From contig NZ_JOAJ01000001.1 of NCBI RefSeq assembly GCF_000720425.1, forward strand, positions 1,116,001 through 1,180,000: a stretch of 64,000 nucleotides of DNA, given 5' to 3'. The DNA comes from Nocardia rhamnosiphila NBRC 108938 (lineage in GTDB: Bacteria > Actinomycetota > Actinomycetes > Mycobacteriales > Mycobacteriaceae). A program made the translations under genes and the position numbers. Of the stretch, positions 17,125 through 25,869 are shown one piece after another; within the stretch, counting starts at the first letter, position 1, and every line of letters starts with the position of its first letter. The notes below the pieces were generated by a model. The model made no database searches. It saw only the letters and a program-made list of their open reading frames with translations, and had not been told where the DNA came from.

Positions 17125-18500
17125 GACCGGACCTCGGCGACGGCCTGGTCGTAGGTCACCGGGACGGCGGTGGGATGAGCCTGGCGGTGGCGAAGCGCTG
17201 CCGCCTGCGTCGTGAACGGCAGGAAGGTGTTTCCGTCGCGCAGCCAGACCGCCTTGTCCGCGAACCAGCGGGTGCCGAGTTCGGAGTCGACAATATAGGC
17301 GGCGCGGACCGTCGAACCCGCGGCGCGGGCGGCCGCGACGGCGCGCAGCAACTCGGTGGGGTCACCGGCGGGGCGCGTGGTGTCCTGGCCGTCGAGCCAC
17401 AGTTCGGTACCGGAACCGGCGGTGTGGTCGGCGGTATCGGCGAGCGCCTTCTCGTAGTCCTGGCCGCGGGCGGCGAAAGCCGCGCGCAGGCGCTGGTCGT
17501 CGACGAAGCCGTCGATATCGAGGTCGGCGAAATCGCCGATCGACTTCAGGTACCGCACATCGTCTTTGAAGGCCGAGATCAGGCTCGGTTTCAGGGTGGT
17601 GTCGAACGAGGTGCCGCCCGGGCCGTTGTAGAGGTACACGACCTCCTGCGGCAGATCCGAATCCTCGGCCACGATCCGCGCCGCCTCCAGCGGCTGCTGC
17701 CACAGGAATTCCGTGGCGTCGAGCTGGGCCTGCAGGAAGGCGTCCACCACCTCGGGATGTTCGGCGGTGTAGTGCTCGCGGGCGACCACGCCGTGGAAGG
17801 TCGGCACATCCAGTTCGGCGCCGTCATACAGCAGTTTCGCCTTGTCCTGGAACACCAGTAGCCCCGGCCACGCCACGAACTGGGACAGGGCGGCGACCTG
17901 ACCCGATTCCAGCGCCGAGGCGCCCACCTGCGGCTGCTGGTTCAGTACCTCCACACCGGCCACCGGATCGACCCCGGCGCGGGTGAGGGCCTGCACCAGG
18001 GTGCCGTGGCCGGCGGAACCGACGCTGGCCGACACCTTCTTCCCGGCCAGCTCACCGACCCCGGTCAGCGGCGAGTCCGGCGGGACGACCACCATGTTGA
18101 GCGCGCCTTTGGGGTTGTAGCCGGTGACGGACAGGAATTCGGTGCGCGACCGTTCCCCGGCCTGGGTGCGGGATCCGTTGATCAGCAGCGGATAGTCGCC
18201 CATGGAGCCGATATCGATCTTCTCGGCCACCATCTGGGCGGTGATCGGGGCGCCGGTGTCGTAGTCCTGCCATTCGACCTGGTAGGCGGGGCCGCCGTTG
18301 TCGGTGATCTGCCGCAGCCGCTGCTCCAGATATCCCTGGGCGCGTAGCAGGGTGCCCGCGGTGACGGTGTTGATGGTTTTGGACTGGTAGCCGACGACGA
18401 CGGTGACGGTATCGCCGGCGGTGGCTTCTTCCAGCGAGCACCCGGTGAGGGCCAGTGCCGCGGTGGCGGCCAGGACGGCCAGGCGTTTCAGAGTGGGCAT
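17121..18500 (-). CDS. ABC transporter substrate-binding lipoprotein with C-terminal NosL-like domain
   Basis: A 459-aa lipoprotein: signal peptide with lipobox LTGC (Cys21), then a type II periplasmic-binding domain of the NrtA/SsuA/TauA kind (VVGYQSKTINTVTAG, KKVSASVGSAGHG). About 100 residues longer than usual. The last 64 residues (about 396-459: AAYIVDSELGTRWFADKAVWL ... VPVTYDQAVAEV) resemble the NosL fold of the nitrous oxide reductase accessory lipoprotein, which binds copper in its family; here no Cys or Met copper ligands are obvious. The tail may help recognise ligand or partner. Context suggests import of a sulfonate-like or other oxyanion compound for the operon's flavoprotein. 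Confidence 0.85.
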   Translation of the reverse strand: MPTLKRLAVLAATAALALTGCSLEEATAGDTVTVVVGYQSKTINTVTAGTLLRAQGYLEQRLRQITDNGGPAYQVEWQDYDTGAPITAQMVAEKIDIGSMGDYPLLINGSRTQAGERSRTEFLSVTGYNPKGALNMVVVPPDSPLTGVGELAGKKVSASVGSAGHGTLVQALTRAGVDPVAGVEVLNQQPQVGASALESGQVAALSQFVAWPGLLVFQDKAKLLYDGAELDVPTFHGVVAREHYTAEHPEVVDAFLQAQLDATEFLWQQPLEAARIVAEDSDLPQEVVYLYNGPGGTSFDTTLKPSLISAFKDDVRYLKSIGDFADLDIDGFVDDQRLRAAFAARGQDYEKALADTADHTAGSGTELWLDGQDTTRPAGDPTELLRAVAAARAAGSTVRAAYIVDSELGTRWFADKAVWLRDGNTFLPFTTQAAALRHRQAHPTAVPVTYDQAVAEVRS

Positions 18501-18507
18501 GAGAGGT

Positions 18508-18735
18508 CTACCTCAGGAGATACGGCATGTTGACAGTGACGGCGCCGGTGGGACAGCGGGCGGCGCAGGGCCCGCAGTACCAGCATTCGTCGACGTGCAT
18601 GAAGGCTTTCCCGTTGTCGGGGTTGATGGCCAGGGAGTCGAGCGGGCAGATCTCGACACACAGCGTGCAGCCTTGGATGCACAGGGATTCGTCGATGGTC
18701 ACGGGGATATCGGTGCGCTGGTTCGCCAATGCCAT
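18508..18735 (-). CDS. 2x[4Fe-4S] ferredoxin (AprB-like)
   Basis: A 75-aa ferredoxin with two cluster motifs, CIQGCTLCVEICP and CWYCGPCAARCP, and a short C-terminal tail ending MPYLLR. The CW-C-PC arrangement of the second motif recalls the AprB subunit of adenylylsulfate reductase. Its ATG directly follows the TAG of the GntR gene with no spacer. It is the expected electron carrier for the flavoprotein at 12813-15515. Confidence 0.92.
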   Translation of the reverse strand: MALANQRTDIPVTIDESLCIQGCTLCVEICPLDSLAINPDNGKAFMHVDECWYCGPCAARCPTGAVTVNMPYLLR

Positions 18736-19518
18736 CTAGAGGACCTTCCATTCGGGGATGCCGCGGGACAGGCTGCCGCGCAGCGTGATCCGGTCACCGC
18801 GCATCCGGACGTATTCCAGGTCGACGGGGGTTCCGTCGTCGAGCCGGGTGAGGCGTTCGAGCATGAGCAGCGGTGCTCCGTCGGGGACGTCGAGGGTGGC
18901 GGCGGTGTGCCGGTCGGCGGGTATCGCCTCCACGGTGAGGTCGGCCGAACCCAGGGACCGGCCGCTGAGCTGTTCGAGCAGTACGAAGACATCGGTGTGC
19001 GCGAGATCGTGGTCGAGGACGCGCACACCGATCTCGGGAGCGAGGTAGGTGAGATCCAGGCTCAGCGGCTGCTCACCGAGATACCGCAGCCGCTCCAGGT
19101 AGACGACCTGCTCGCCCGGAGCGACCCCGAGCCGCCGGGCCACCGCCGGCGGCGCGGTGATGAGCTGGCCGGCCCGCACCTCGTTGCGGACGGTGCCGCG
19201 GCCCTCCAGAGTTTCCTGCAGGCCCAGCAGCGCGTCCAGGCCGTGGTCGTATTTGCGGGCGGTCACCCGGGTGCCCACGCGCGGCGCGCGGTCGATCAGG
19301 CCTTCGTCGCGGAGCAGCGCCAGGGCGTCGCGGATGGTGTTCCGGGAGGTGTCGTGCTCGGCGGCCAGCCGCTGTTCGCTGGGCAGGGTATCGCCCAGGG
19401 TGCCGGCGTGGATCTGGTGGCGGAGGATATCGGCAATGCGCCGGGCCTGGTCGGCCCGGAGCCGGCGGACACCGGCCGTACCGCCTGCCCGCGCGGTGTT
19501 CGTATCGCTGACCTGCAT
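18736..19518 (-). CDS. GntR/HutC-family transcriptional regulator
   Basis: A 260-aa regulator. The N-terminal winged helix (ADILRHQIHAGTLGDTLPSEQRLAAEHDTSRNTIRDALALLRDEGLI) is followed by a UTRA ligand-binding domain (residues about 95-255, with YLERLRYLGEQPLSLDLTYLAPE). The ATG at 19518 was chosen because homology starts there; the frame stays open far upstream as low-complexity sequence. As first gene of the six-gene operon it probably autoregulates and responds to the imported compound. Confidence 0.88.
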   Translation of the reverse strand: MQVSDTNTARAGGTAGVRRLRADQARRIADILRHQIHAGTLGDTLPSEQRLAAEHDTSRNTIRDALALLRDEGLIDRAPRVGTRVTARKYDHGLDALLGLQETLEGRGTVRNEVRAGQLITAPPAVARRLGVAPGEQVVYLERLRYLGEQPLSLDLTYLAPEIGVRVLDHDLAHTDVFVLLEQLSGRSLGSADLTVEAIPADRHTAATLDVPDGAPLLMLERLTRLDDGTPVDLEYVRMRGDRITLRGSLSRGIPEWKVL

Positions 19519-19809
19519 GAACGCTGACGATAGCGGCGTTTCGGGACGATCCGGGCCCGCCGACGGGCGGCCGCCGGACGGGCCGGCGCAATTCGCCGGG
19601 CGCCGACGGACGCGACCAGCGCGGATCCGGGCCGATCTCGCCATTACGCCACCTGCGCGAGGGCCGCCGGGGTTGGGATCAGACCGATTCGAATGATCGT
19701 CCCCGCGCCCGGGAACCGCAGCGGCAGGTGGCCGGGCAACGCGACGGAACCGGTACCGGGACGCCGTGGTATCGGGCCGGATACATCCTCCCGACCCGCC
19801 CGCCACGGC
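19519..19809. other. Divergent intergenic region between gntR and the LLM
   Basis: Together with the promoter below, 365 bases separate the GntR and LLM starts. This part should carry the GntR operon promoter and operator, but I could not single out a convincing GntR/HutC palindrome. No gene is supported here. Confidence 0.5.
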
Positions 19810-19840
19810 TTGACCTGGAGTGCTCTCCAGGTCGTAGCGT
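19810..19840 (+). promoter_or_regulatory. MerR-type promoter with 19-bp spacer and palindromic operator
   Basis: TTGACC (19810-19815) and TAGCGT (19835-19840) are separated by 19 bp. Inside the spacer region is a perfect inverted repeat GACCTGGAG-TGCT-CTCCAGGTC (19812-19833). An over-long 19-bp spacer filled by a palindrome is the hallmark of MerR-activated promoters. It drives the LLM at 19884. No MerR gene is present in the window. Confidence 0.75.
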
Positions 19841-19883
19841 GTGCTCGACGGATAATCCACCACGGCAAGGGGAGACGAATCCG

Positions 19884-20750
19884 ATGGAACTCGGGTTGCA
19901 CATTCCGATTTTCGAGATCGACGGCGGTACCGCCGCCATCGCCGGCGAACTGGCACTCGTCGGGGCGGCGGCGGAGGCGGCCGGGGCGACCTGGCTGTCG
20001 TTCATGGACCATTTCTTCCAGATCGAACCGACCGGGCTGCCCGCCGAGGCGAACATGCTGGAGGGCTACACCAGCCTCGGGTACATGGCCGCGCACACCT
20101 CCACAATCGAGCTGGGCCTGCTGGTCACCGGCGTGACCTACCGGCACCCCGGCCTGCTGGCCAAGATCGTCACCACCCTCGATGTGCTCTCCGGCGGCCG
20201 CGCCGCGCTCGGGATCGGGGCCGCCTGGTTCGACCGGGAACACCACGGGCTCGGGGTGCCGTATCCGCCCCTCGGGGAACGGTTCGACCGGCTGGAGGAG
20301 GCACTGCGGATCTGCGCGCAGATGTGGGATCCGCAGAACAACGGACCCTTCGAGGGCAAGCACTACCAGCTGGCGGAAACCCTCTGTTCACCGCAGCCGC
20401 TGCACCGGCCCACCGTGCTGATCGGCGGCGGCGGGGAGAAGCGCACACTGCGGCTGGTGGCCCGCTACGGCGACGCCTGCAACCTGTTCGCCTCGAGCAC
20501 CGAGGAAGTGGCGCACAAACTCGATGTGCTGCGCCGCCACTGCGACGATCTGGGCACCGATTACGACCGGATCCGCAAAACTGTGCTGGCGGGCAGCCCG
20601 GACCCCACCGCACACGATGATTTCGTCCGCCAGATGGCGGGCTACGCCGAACTCGGCGTGCACACCGCGATCGTCATGCCGCCCGGTGGCTCCCCGGCCG
20701 GCTGGGTGGACACATTCGCCCCGGTGGTGCCGAAGCTCGCCGAACTCTGA
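19884..20750 (+). CDS. LLM class F420-dependent oxidoreductase
   Basis: A 288-aa luciferase-like protein starting MELGLHIPIFEIDGG, with WLSFMDHFFQ, GLLVTGVTYRHPGLLAKIVTTLDVLSGGRAALGIGAAWF and PTVLIGGGGEKRTLRLVARY, all typical of F420-dependent LLMs. The ATG at 19884 has a GGGGAGA ribosome site. It is a single-gene unit behind a MerR-type promoter, suggesting induction by a stress or small molecule. The reaction is unknown. Confidence 0.88.
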   Translation: MELGLHIPIFEIDGGTAAIAGELALVGAAAEAAGATWLSFMDHFFQIEPTGLPAEANMLEGYTSLGYMAAHTSTIELGLLVTGVTYRHPGLLAKIVTTLDVLSGGRAALGIGAAWFDREHHGLGVPYPPLGERFDRLEEALRICAQMWDPQNNGPFEGKHYQLAETLCSPQPLHRPTVLIGGGGEKRTLRLVARYGDACNLFASSTEEVAHKLDVLRRHCDDLGTDYDRIRKTVLAGSPDPTAHDDFVRQMAGYAELGVHTAIVMPPGGSPAGWVDTFAPVVPKLAEL

Positions 20751-20771
20751 GCGGTCGCGCCGTCCCGGGCG

Positions 20772-21833
20772 TCAGCCGGTGACCCGCACCGGCACGGCCC
20801 GCCCCGGGACGGCGTCGGCGGCGAGATCGCGGAAGATCCCGTTGCCGGCAGTCGCCCGTGACAGGGCGTCCGCGGCCAGGATCACCGCGGCACCGGTCCA
20901 GGTGGTGCGTTCCACCGGCCAGCGTTTCCCGTCCGCGTACACCAGCCCGGTCCAGTAGGAGCCGTCGGTCTCCCGCAGATGCTGGATGCTGGCCAGCAGG
21001 CCCAGCGCCCGGTCCCGGTCACCCAGCGCGTCGAGGGACAGCACGAGTTCACAGGTCTCGGCGCCGGTGACCCAGGGCCGGTCGCTGACACAGCGGATAC
21101 CGATATTGCCGACCACGAAGGTGTCCCAGCGTTCGGCGATACGGTCGTACCCCGGCTGTCCGCGCAGCGCCCCGCCCAGCACCGGGTAGTACCAGTCCAT
21201 CGAATAGCGGTCCTTGCGGGTGAACACCTCCGGGTGGTCGCGCAATGCGCGGCCGAGCCGGTCGCGGGCGGTCTCCCACTCCGGGCGAGGGTCCCCGAAC
21301 CGGCGCGCGAGCGCCAACGCGGCCCCGATGCTGTGATACATACTGGCCGAACCGGTCACCAGCGCCTCGGGCAGGACCTTGTCGCCGTCGCGCAGCCAAT
21401 GGATCTCACCGTGCTCGCCCTGGCTCGCGACGACCAGGTCGATCGCGGCGGCCACCACCGGCCACAGATCGGCCGCGAACGCGGTATCACCGGTGATCGC
21501 GAGATAATGCCAGACACCGGTGGCGAGATAGGCGCAGAAGTTCACATCGGTGGCCGGATCCTCGATCTCACCGGCGCGGAACTGCCGGGGCCACGACCCG
21601 TCGGGGCGCTGGGTGCGCGCCGACCAGGTGTAGGCGGCGACGGCCTCGTCGCGCAGCCCCGCGACGGTGAGTGCCATCGCCGATTCGATGTGATCCCACG
21701 GGTCGGTGTGACCGCCCGGGAACCACGGAACCGCGCCGTCGGGTTCCTGCGCGGCGGCGATGGACTGCGCGGTCTGCAGGATCTGACGGCGGGTGAGAAC
21801 CGAAGGAACCGACGGGAGTTCACCCGCCGGCAC
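20772..21833 (-). CDS. Alpha/alpha-toroid protein with QW-like motifs (prenyltransferase/terpene-cyclase-like)
   Basis: A 353-aa helical protein. Repeated motifs QEPDGAVPW, QRPDGSWP and ETDGSYWTG resemble the QW motifs of squalene-cyclase or prenyltransferase folds, and similar toroids occur in glycosidases. No DxDD catalytic motif of cyclases is evident. The GTG at 21833 overlaps the methyltransferase end by 14 bases. It is the last gene of a minus-strand operon with a glycosyltransferase and methyltransferase, so a role in processing a glycosylated lipid or terpenoid is possible. Often annotated as prenyltransferase. Confidence 0.7.
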   Translation of the reverse strand: MPAGELPSVPSVLTRRQILQTAQSIAAAQEPDGAVPWFPGGHTDPWDHIESAMALTVAGLRDEAVAAYTWSARTQRPDGSWPRQFRAGEIEDPATDVNFCAYLATGVWHYLAITGDTAFAADLWPVVAAAIDLVVASQGEHGEIHWLRDGDKVLPEALVTGSASMYHSIGAALALARRFGDPRPEWETARDRLGRALRDHPEVFTRKDRYSMDWYYPVLGGALRGQPGYDRIAERWDTFVVGNIGIRCVSDRPWVTGAETCELVLSLDALGDRDRALGLLASIQHLRETDGSYWTGLVYADGKRWPVERTTWTGAAVILAADALSRATAGNGIFRDLAADAVPGRAVPVRVTG

Positions 21834-22551
21834 GGGTCACCGCCGGCTTGCTGAAGTACAACGCCACGCTCTTGCCGACCAGCGGGTCGAGCAGGCGCTC
21901 CGCCGTCCGGGTCAGCGCCGGCTGTTTCATCATGTCCCACACCAGCATCCGATGGTAGGCACGGACCAGCGGATGTTCGGTCTTGTGTACGCCCACCGCG
22001 CATTTGATCCACCAGTACGGCGAGTGCAGGGCGTGCACATGGGTGCGGTGGGTGTGCCGCAGACCGCGCGCGGTGATCTTGTCCCGCAGTTCGTCCGCCT
22101 TGTAGATGCGGATATGCCCGCCCTCGTTCGCGTGGTACTCGTCCGACAGCGCCCAGCACACCCGCTCGGGCAGCCACCGCGGCACGGTCACCACCAGCTG
22201 CCCGCCCGGCCGCAGCACCCGCACGAGTTCGGCGATGGCGGCGTCGTCGGCGGGGACGTGCTCCAGGATCTCCGAGGCGATGACGACATCGAATTCCCCG
22301 GCGCCGTAGGGCAGATCGAGCGCGTCACCGTGGACGGCTTCGGCTTTCGCCCCGGCGGGTGCTTCCCCGGCCTGCGCCATGGCCTCGAACATGGTGGCGA
22401 CCTCGGCGAGTTCGGGGGCGTCCTGGTCGAAGGCGACCACATCGGCGCCGCGGCGGTAGGCCTCGAACGAATGCCGGCCGGCCCCGCAGCCCACATCGAT
22501 GACCCGGGTGCCCGGACCGATCCCGGCACGGTCGAAGTCGACGGTCAGCAC
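21820..22551 (-). CDS. Class I SAM-dependent methyltransferase
   Basis: A 243-aa methyltransferase. Motif I is VIDVGCGAGRHSFEA, followed by FDQD for adenosine binding, DLPYGAGEFDVVIASEILEHV and LRPGGQLVVTVP. A GTG start overlaps the glycosyltransferase stop by 7 bases. Probably modifies the product of the neighbouring glycosyltransferase. Confidence 0.88.
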   Translation of the reverse strand: MLTVDFDRAGIGPGTRVIDVGCGAGRHSFEAYRRGADVVAFDQDAPELAEVATMFEAMAQAGEAPAGAKAEAVHGDALDLPYGAGEFDVVIASEILEHVPADDAAIAELVRVLRPGGQLVVTVPRWLPERVCWALSDEYHANEGGHIRIYKADELRDKITARGLRHTHRTHVHALHSPYWWIKCAVGVHKTEHPLVRAYHRMLVWDMMKQPALTRTAERLLDPLVGKSVALYFSKPAVTRAGG

Positions 22552-23807
22552 GAGGCGCCTCCTGTGATGAATTCCGGCGAGCCGGTGTGCCGGGCGATGG
22601 CCCGCTCGTACACCTGCACGGTCTGTGCGGCCACCGATTCCCAGCTGAACACCGAGACGGCGCGGTCCCGGGCGGCGGTCTGCATCCGCTGCCGGGTCTG
22701 CGGGGAATCCAGCAGCTGCCCGATCACCCGGGCCAGTTCGGCGGAATCGCCGGGTTCGGTGAGTTCGGCGCAGACGCCCGGCTCGCCGACGACCTCCGGG
22801 AGCGCACCGGTGCGGCTGACCACCAGCGGGGTCCCCGACGCCATGGCCTCCACCGCGGGCAGCGAGAAACCCTCGTAGAGGGACGGGATGCAGGCGATCT
22901 CCGCCGACGCCAGCACCTCGGCGAGTTCGGTATCGCTGAGCCCGGGACGGACCGTGACGATATCGGAGAGGCCGAGTTCGGCGATCTGTTTCTCGGTGGG
23001 CCCGTTGGGCTCCAGTTTCGCCACCAGCTGCAGTTCCACCCGGTGGGTGATCCGCAGCCGGGTCAGCGCCTGCAGTAGATGCGTGATGCCCTTCAGGGGT
23101 TTGTCGGCGCTGGCGACGGCGACGATCCGGCCGGGCACCCGGGGACCACGCGGCGCGAACAGTTCGGTGTCCACGCCGAGCGGCACAACATTCAGCTGGC
23201 CGGGGTCGACACCGAAATCGTCGGCGATATCGGTGGCCGACGACGAGGAGACGGTGAGCAGATCGGGGATCCGCCGGGCGATGCGCTCCTGCATTCCCAG
23301 AAAGCCGTACCAGCGGCGCACCAGGGGCTTGCGCCGCCAGACAGCCGCCGCCAGATCCACTTCACGGTCCTTGGTGATGGGATGGTGCACGGTGGCGACC
23401 AGCGGCAGCCGTTTCGCGATATCGAGCAGCCCGCTGCCCAGACACTGGTTGTCGTGCACGACATCGAAATCGTCGACCCGTCCACGCAGCAGCCGGGCGG
23501 CGCGCATGCTGAAGGTGCGCGGTTCCGGGAAACCGGCGGTCCACATGGTGGCCAGTTCCAGCAGATCGATCCGGTCCCGGATTTCGCGGGGATGCGGCGT
23601 GCGGAACGGGTCGTCGTCGCGATAGAGGTCCAGGCTGGGCACCTCGGTCAGGGTTACGCGCGGATCCAGGTCGGCGGGATAGGGCTGACCGGAGAAGACC
23701 TCCACGTCGTGGCCGAGTTCGGCCAGTCCGGCGCTGAGGCGGCGCACGTAGACCCCCTGCCCACCGCAATGAGGCTTGCTGCGGTAGGACAACAGGGCTA
23801 TCCGCAC
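22545..23807 (-). CDS. GT4-family glycosyltransferase
   Basis: A 420-aa GT-B enzyme. The N-terminal domain opens with VRIALLSYRSKPHCGGQGVYVRRL (acceptor side), and the C-terminal donor domain has SADKPLKGITHLLQAL and the EX7E-like IPSLYEGFSLPAVEAMASGTPLVV. The GTG at 23807 shares one base with the preceding LLM stop (TAGTG). It transfers an activated sugar to an unknown acceptor. Confidence 0.9.
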   Translation of the reverse strand: MRIALLSYRSKPHCGGQGVYVRRLSAGLAELGHDVEVFSGQPYPADLDPRVTLTEVPSLDLYRDDDPFRTPHPREIRDRIDLLELATMWTAGFPEPRTFSMRAARLLRGRVDDFDVVHDNQCLGSGLLDIAKRLPLVATVHHPITKDREVDLAAAVWRRKPLVRRWYGFLGMQERIARRIPDLLTVSSSSATDIADDFGVDPGQLNVVPLGVDTELFAPRGPRVPGRIVAVASADKPLKGITHLLQALTRLRITHRVELQLVAKLEPNGPTEKQIAELGLSDIVTVRPGLSDTELAEVLASAEIACIPSLYEGFSLPAVEAMASGTPLVVSRTGALPEVVGEPGVCAELTEPGDSAELARVIGQLLDSPQTRQRMQTAARDRAVSVFSWESVAAQTVQVYERAIARHTGSPEFITGGASC

Positions 23808-24682
23808 TAGCTGTCCTCGCCCGTCTCGGTGATCGAATTCATGCTCCGCAGTTTGCCAGCCAGCCGTTCGAGATAGGCACGCACCTCCGGTTCGCCCTTG
23901 TCCGGCAGGCCGTAGAGCACATCGGTGACACCGTCGGCGGACCACGACGCCAGGCGTTCGGCGTCGGGTTTGAAATCCAGGGCCACCACCCGCGGCGCAC
24001 CCTCGCGGCCGGCGTCGGCCCACGCCTTCTTCAGCGTCGCCAGGCTGCCGGAGATATCGTTCTCCCCCGGGGTGGTGATCCAGCCGTCGGCGTGTTTCGC
24101 GATCCAGGCGCAGGTCCGTTCGGTACCGGCCGCGCCGATCAGGACGGGAACGGTGCGGTCGACCGGTTTGGGCCAGGCCCAGCTGGGCCCGAACTTCACG
24201 AAGTCGCCGTCGTAGGCGGCCTCGTCCTCACGCCACAGCGCCCGCATGGCCTCCAGGTATTCCCGCAGGGCCGTGCGCCGTTTGTTGCCGGGTATGCCGT
24301 GATCGGCCAGCTCGTCGGTATTCCAGCCGAAACCCGCCCCCAGGGTGACCCGGCCGCCGGAGAGGTGGTCGAGCGAGGCGATGGTCTTGGCGAGGGTGAT
24401 CGGATCGTGTTCGACCGGCAGCGCGACCGCGGTGGCCAGTTCGATCCGTTCGGTGACCGCGGCGGCGGTGGCGAGCGCGACCCACGGGTCCAGGGTCCGC
24501 ATATAGCGGTCGTCGGGCAGCGACGCGTCGCCGGTCTGGGGGTGCGCGGCTTCGCGTTTCACCGGGATATGGGTGTGCTCGGGGACGTAGAACGAGGAGA
24601 ATCCGTGGTCCTCGGCGGCCCGGGCCGCGGCGGCGGGGGCGATCCCGCGGTCACTGGTGAACAGAACGATGCCGAAACGCAT
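23807..24682 (-). CDS. TIGR03619-type F420-dependent LLM oxidoreductase
   Basis: A 291-aa LLM: MRFGIVLFTSDRGIAPAAAARAAEDHGFSS, YVPEHTHIPV, DPWVALATAAAVTERIELATAVALP and GAGFGWNTDELADHG are diagnostic of the F420-dependent TIGR03619 group. It lies 70 bp after the CMD-like gene and is coupled to the glycosyltransferase by a TAGTG overlap. In context it may oxidise a lipid or sterol-derived intermediate. Confidence 0.88.
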   Translation of the reverse strand: MRFGIVLFTSDRGIAPAAAARAAEDHGFSSFYVPEHTHIPVKREAAHPQTGDASLPDDRYMRTLDPWVALATAAAVTERIELATAVALPVEHDPITLAKTIASLDHLSGGRVTLGAGFGWNTDELADHGIPGNKRRTALREYLEAMRALWREDEAAYDGDFVKFGPSWAWPKPVDRTVPVLIGAAGTERTCAWIAKHADGWITTPGENDISGSLATLKKAWADAGREGAPRVVALDFKPDAERLASWSADGVTDVLYGLPDKGEPEVRAYLERLAGKLRSMNSITETGEDS

Positions 24683-24752
24683 ACCTGTGTGCCTTGTCTG
24701 TGGTGGGGCCGGCGGGCCGCGGCGCGTCCCGGCGGGTGGAAGATCGTGGTCG

Positions 24753-25154
24753 TCAGCGGCCGTTCTCGGCGGCTTTCTTCGCCTTCTTGGCGTGCTGGTC
24801 GAGTTGGGCGCCGATCACGTGGTCCAGTGAGGTGCCGGCCGGCCAGCCCACGTAGTGGCAGAGGAACAGCGCGATCTCCCGCAGCTGGGTTTCGTCGAGT
24901 TCCTCGTTCTGCAGGGCGGCGCCGACCTGGATACCGGCGACATCGAACAGGCCCTGGGCGGTGAGCGCGCCGAGTAGCAGCAGCCTGCGGTCCCGCAGGG
25001 TGAGGCCGGGGCGGGACCAGATATCGGCGAACAGGTGGTCGGCGGTGACGGCGAAATGGTCGCCGGGGCCGTCCTTGAATTCCCATCCGTAGACCTCCGC
25101 CATCTTGGCCAGCCCGCGTTCACGCACGGTGGACTCGGGGGTGGGGTCGCTCAT
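24753..25154 (-). CDS. Carboxymuconolactone decarboxylase (CMD)-like protein
   Basis: A 133-aa CMD-fold protein (VRERGLAKMAEVYGW, LRDRRLLLLGALTAQG, ALFLCHYVGWPAGTSL). The usual AhpD CxxC pair is absent, so it belongs to the decarboxylase/lactonase branch. From memory a similar gene (Rv0771) sits in the M. tuberculosis cyp51 region. ATG at 25154 with an AAGGAG ribosome site. It is the first gene of its operon, and operator site D lies about 40 bp upstream. Confidence 0.88.
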   Translation of the reverse strand: MSDPTPESTVRERGLAKMAEVYGWEFKDGPGDHFAVTADHLFADIWSRPGLTLRDRRLLLLGALTAQGLFDVAGIQVGAALQNEELDETQLREIALFLCHYVGWPAGTSLDHVIGAQLDQHAKKAKKAAENGR

Positions 25155-25191
25155 GGCTGCTCCTTCTCCGCCGGATCCGCTCCGCCGGAAG

Positions 25192-25733
<542 letters not shown>

Positions 25734-25869
25734 GCAGATCGGGGCCGTGGGCGCTGGTGCCACACCGCCGCCTGCGCCTCGGCGTCCGCCTCGGCATGTC
25801 GACCGATCGCCCACGAACACCGATACCGATCGATCCAGCCCACAAATCCTTTTCGAAAGGGACATATCC

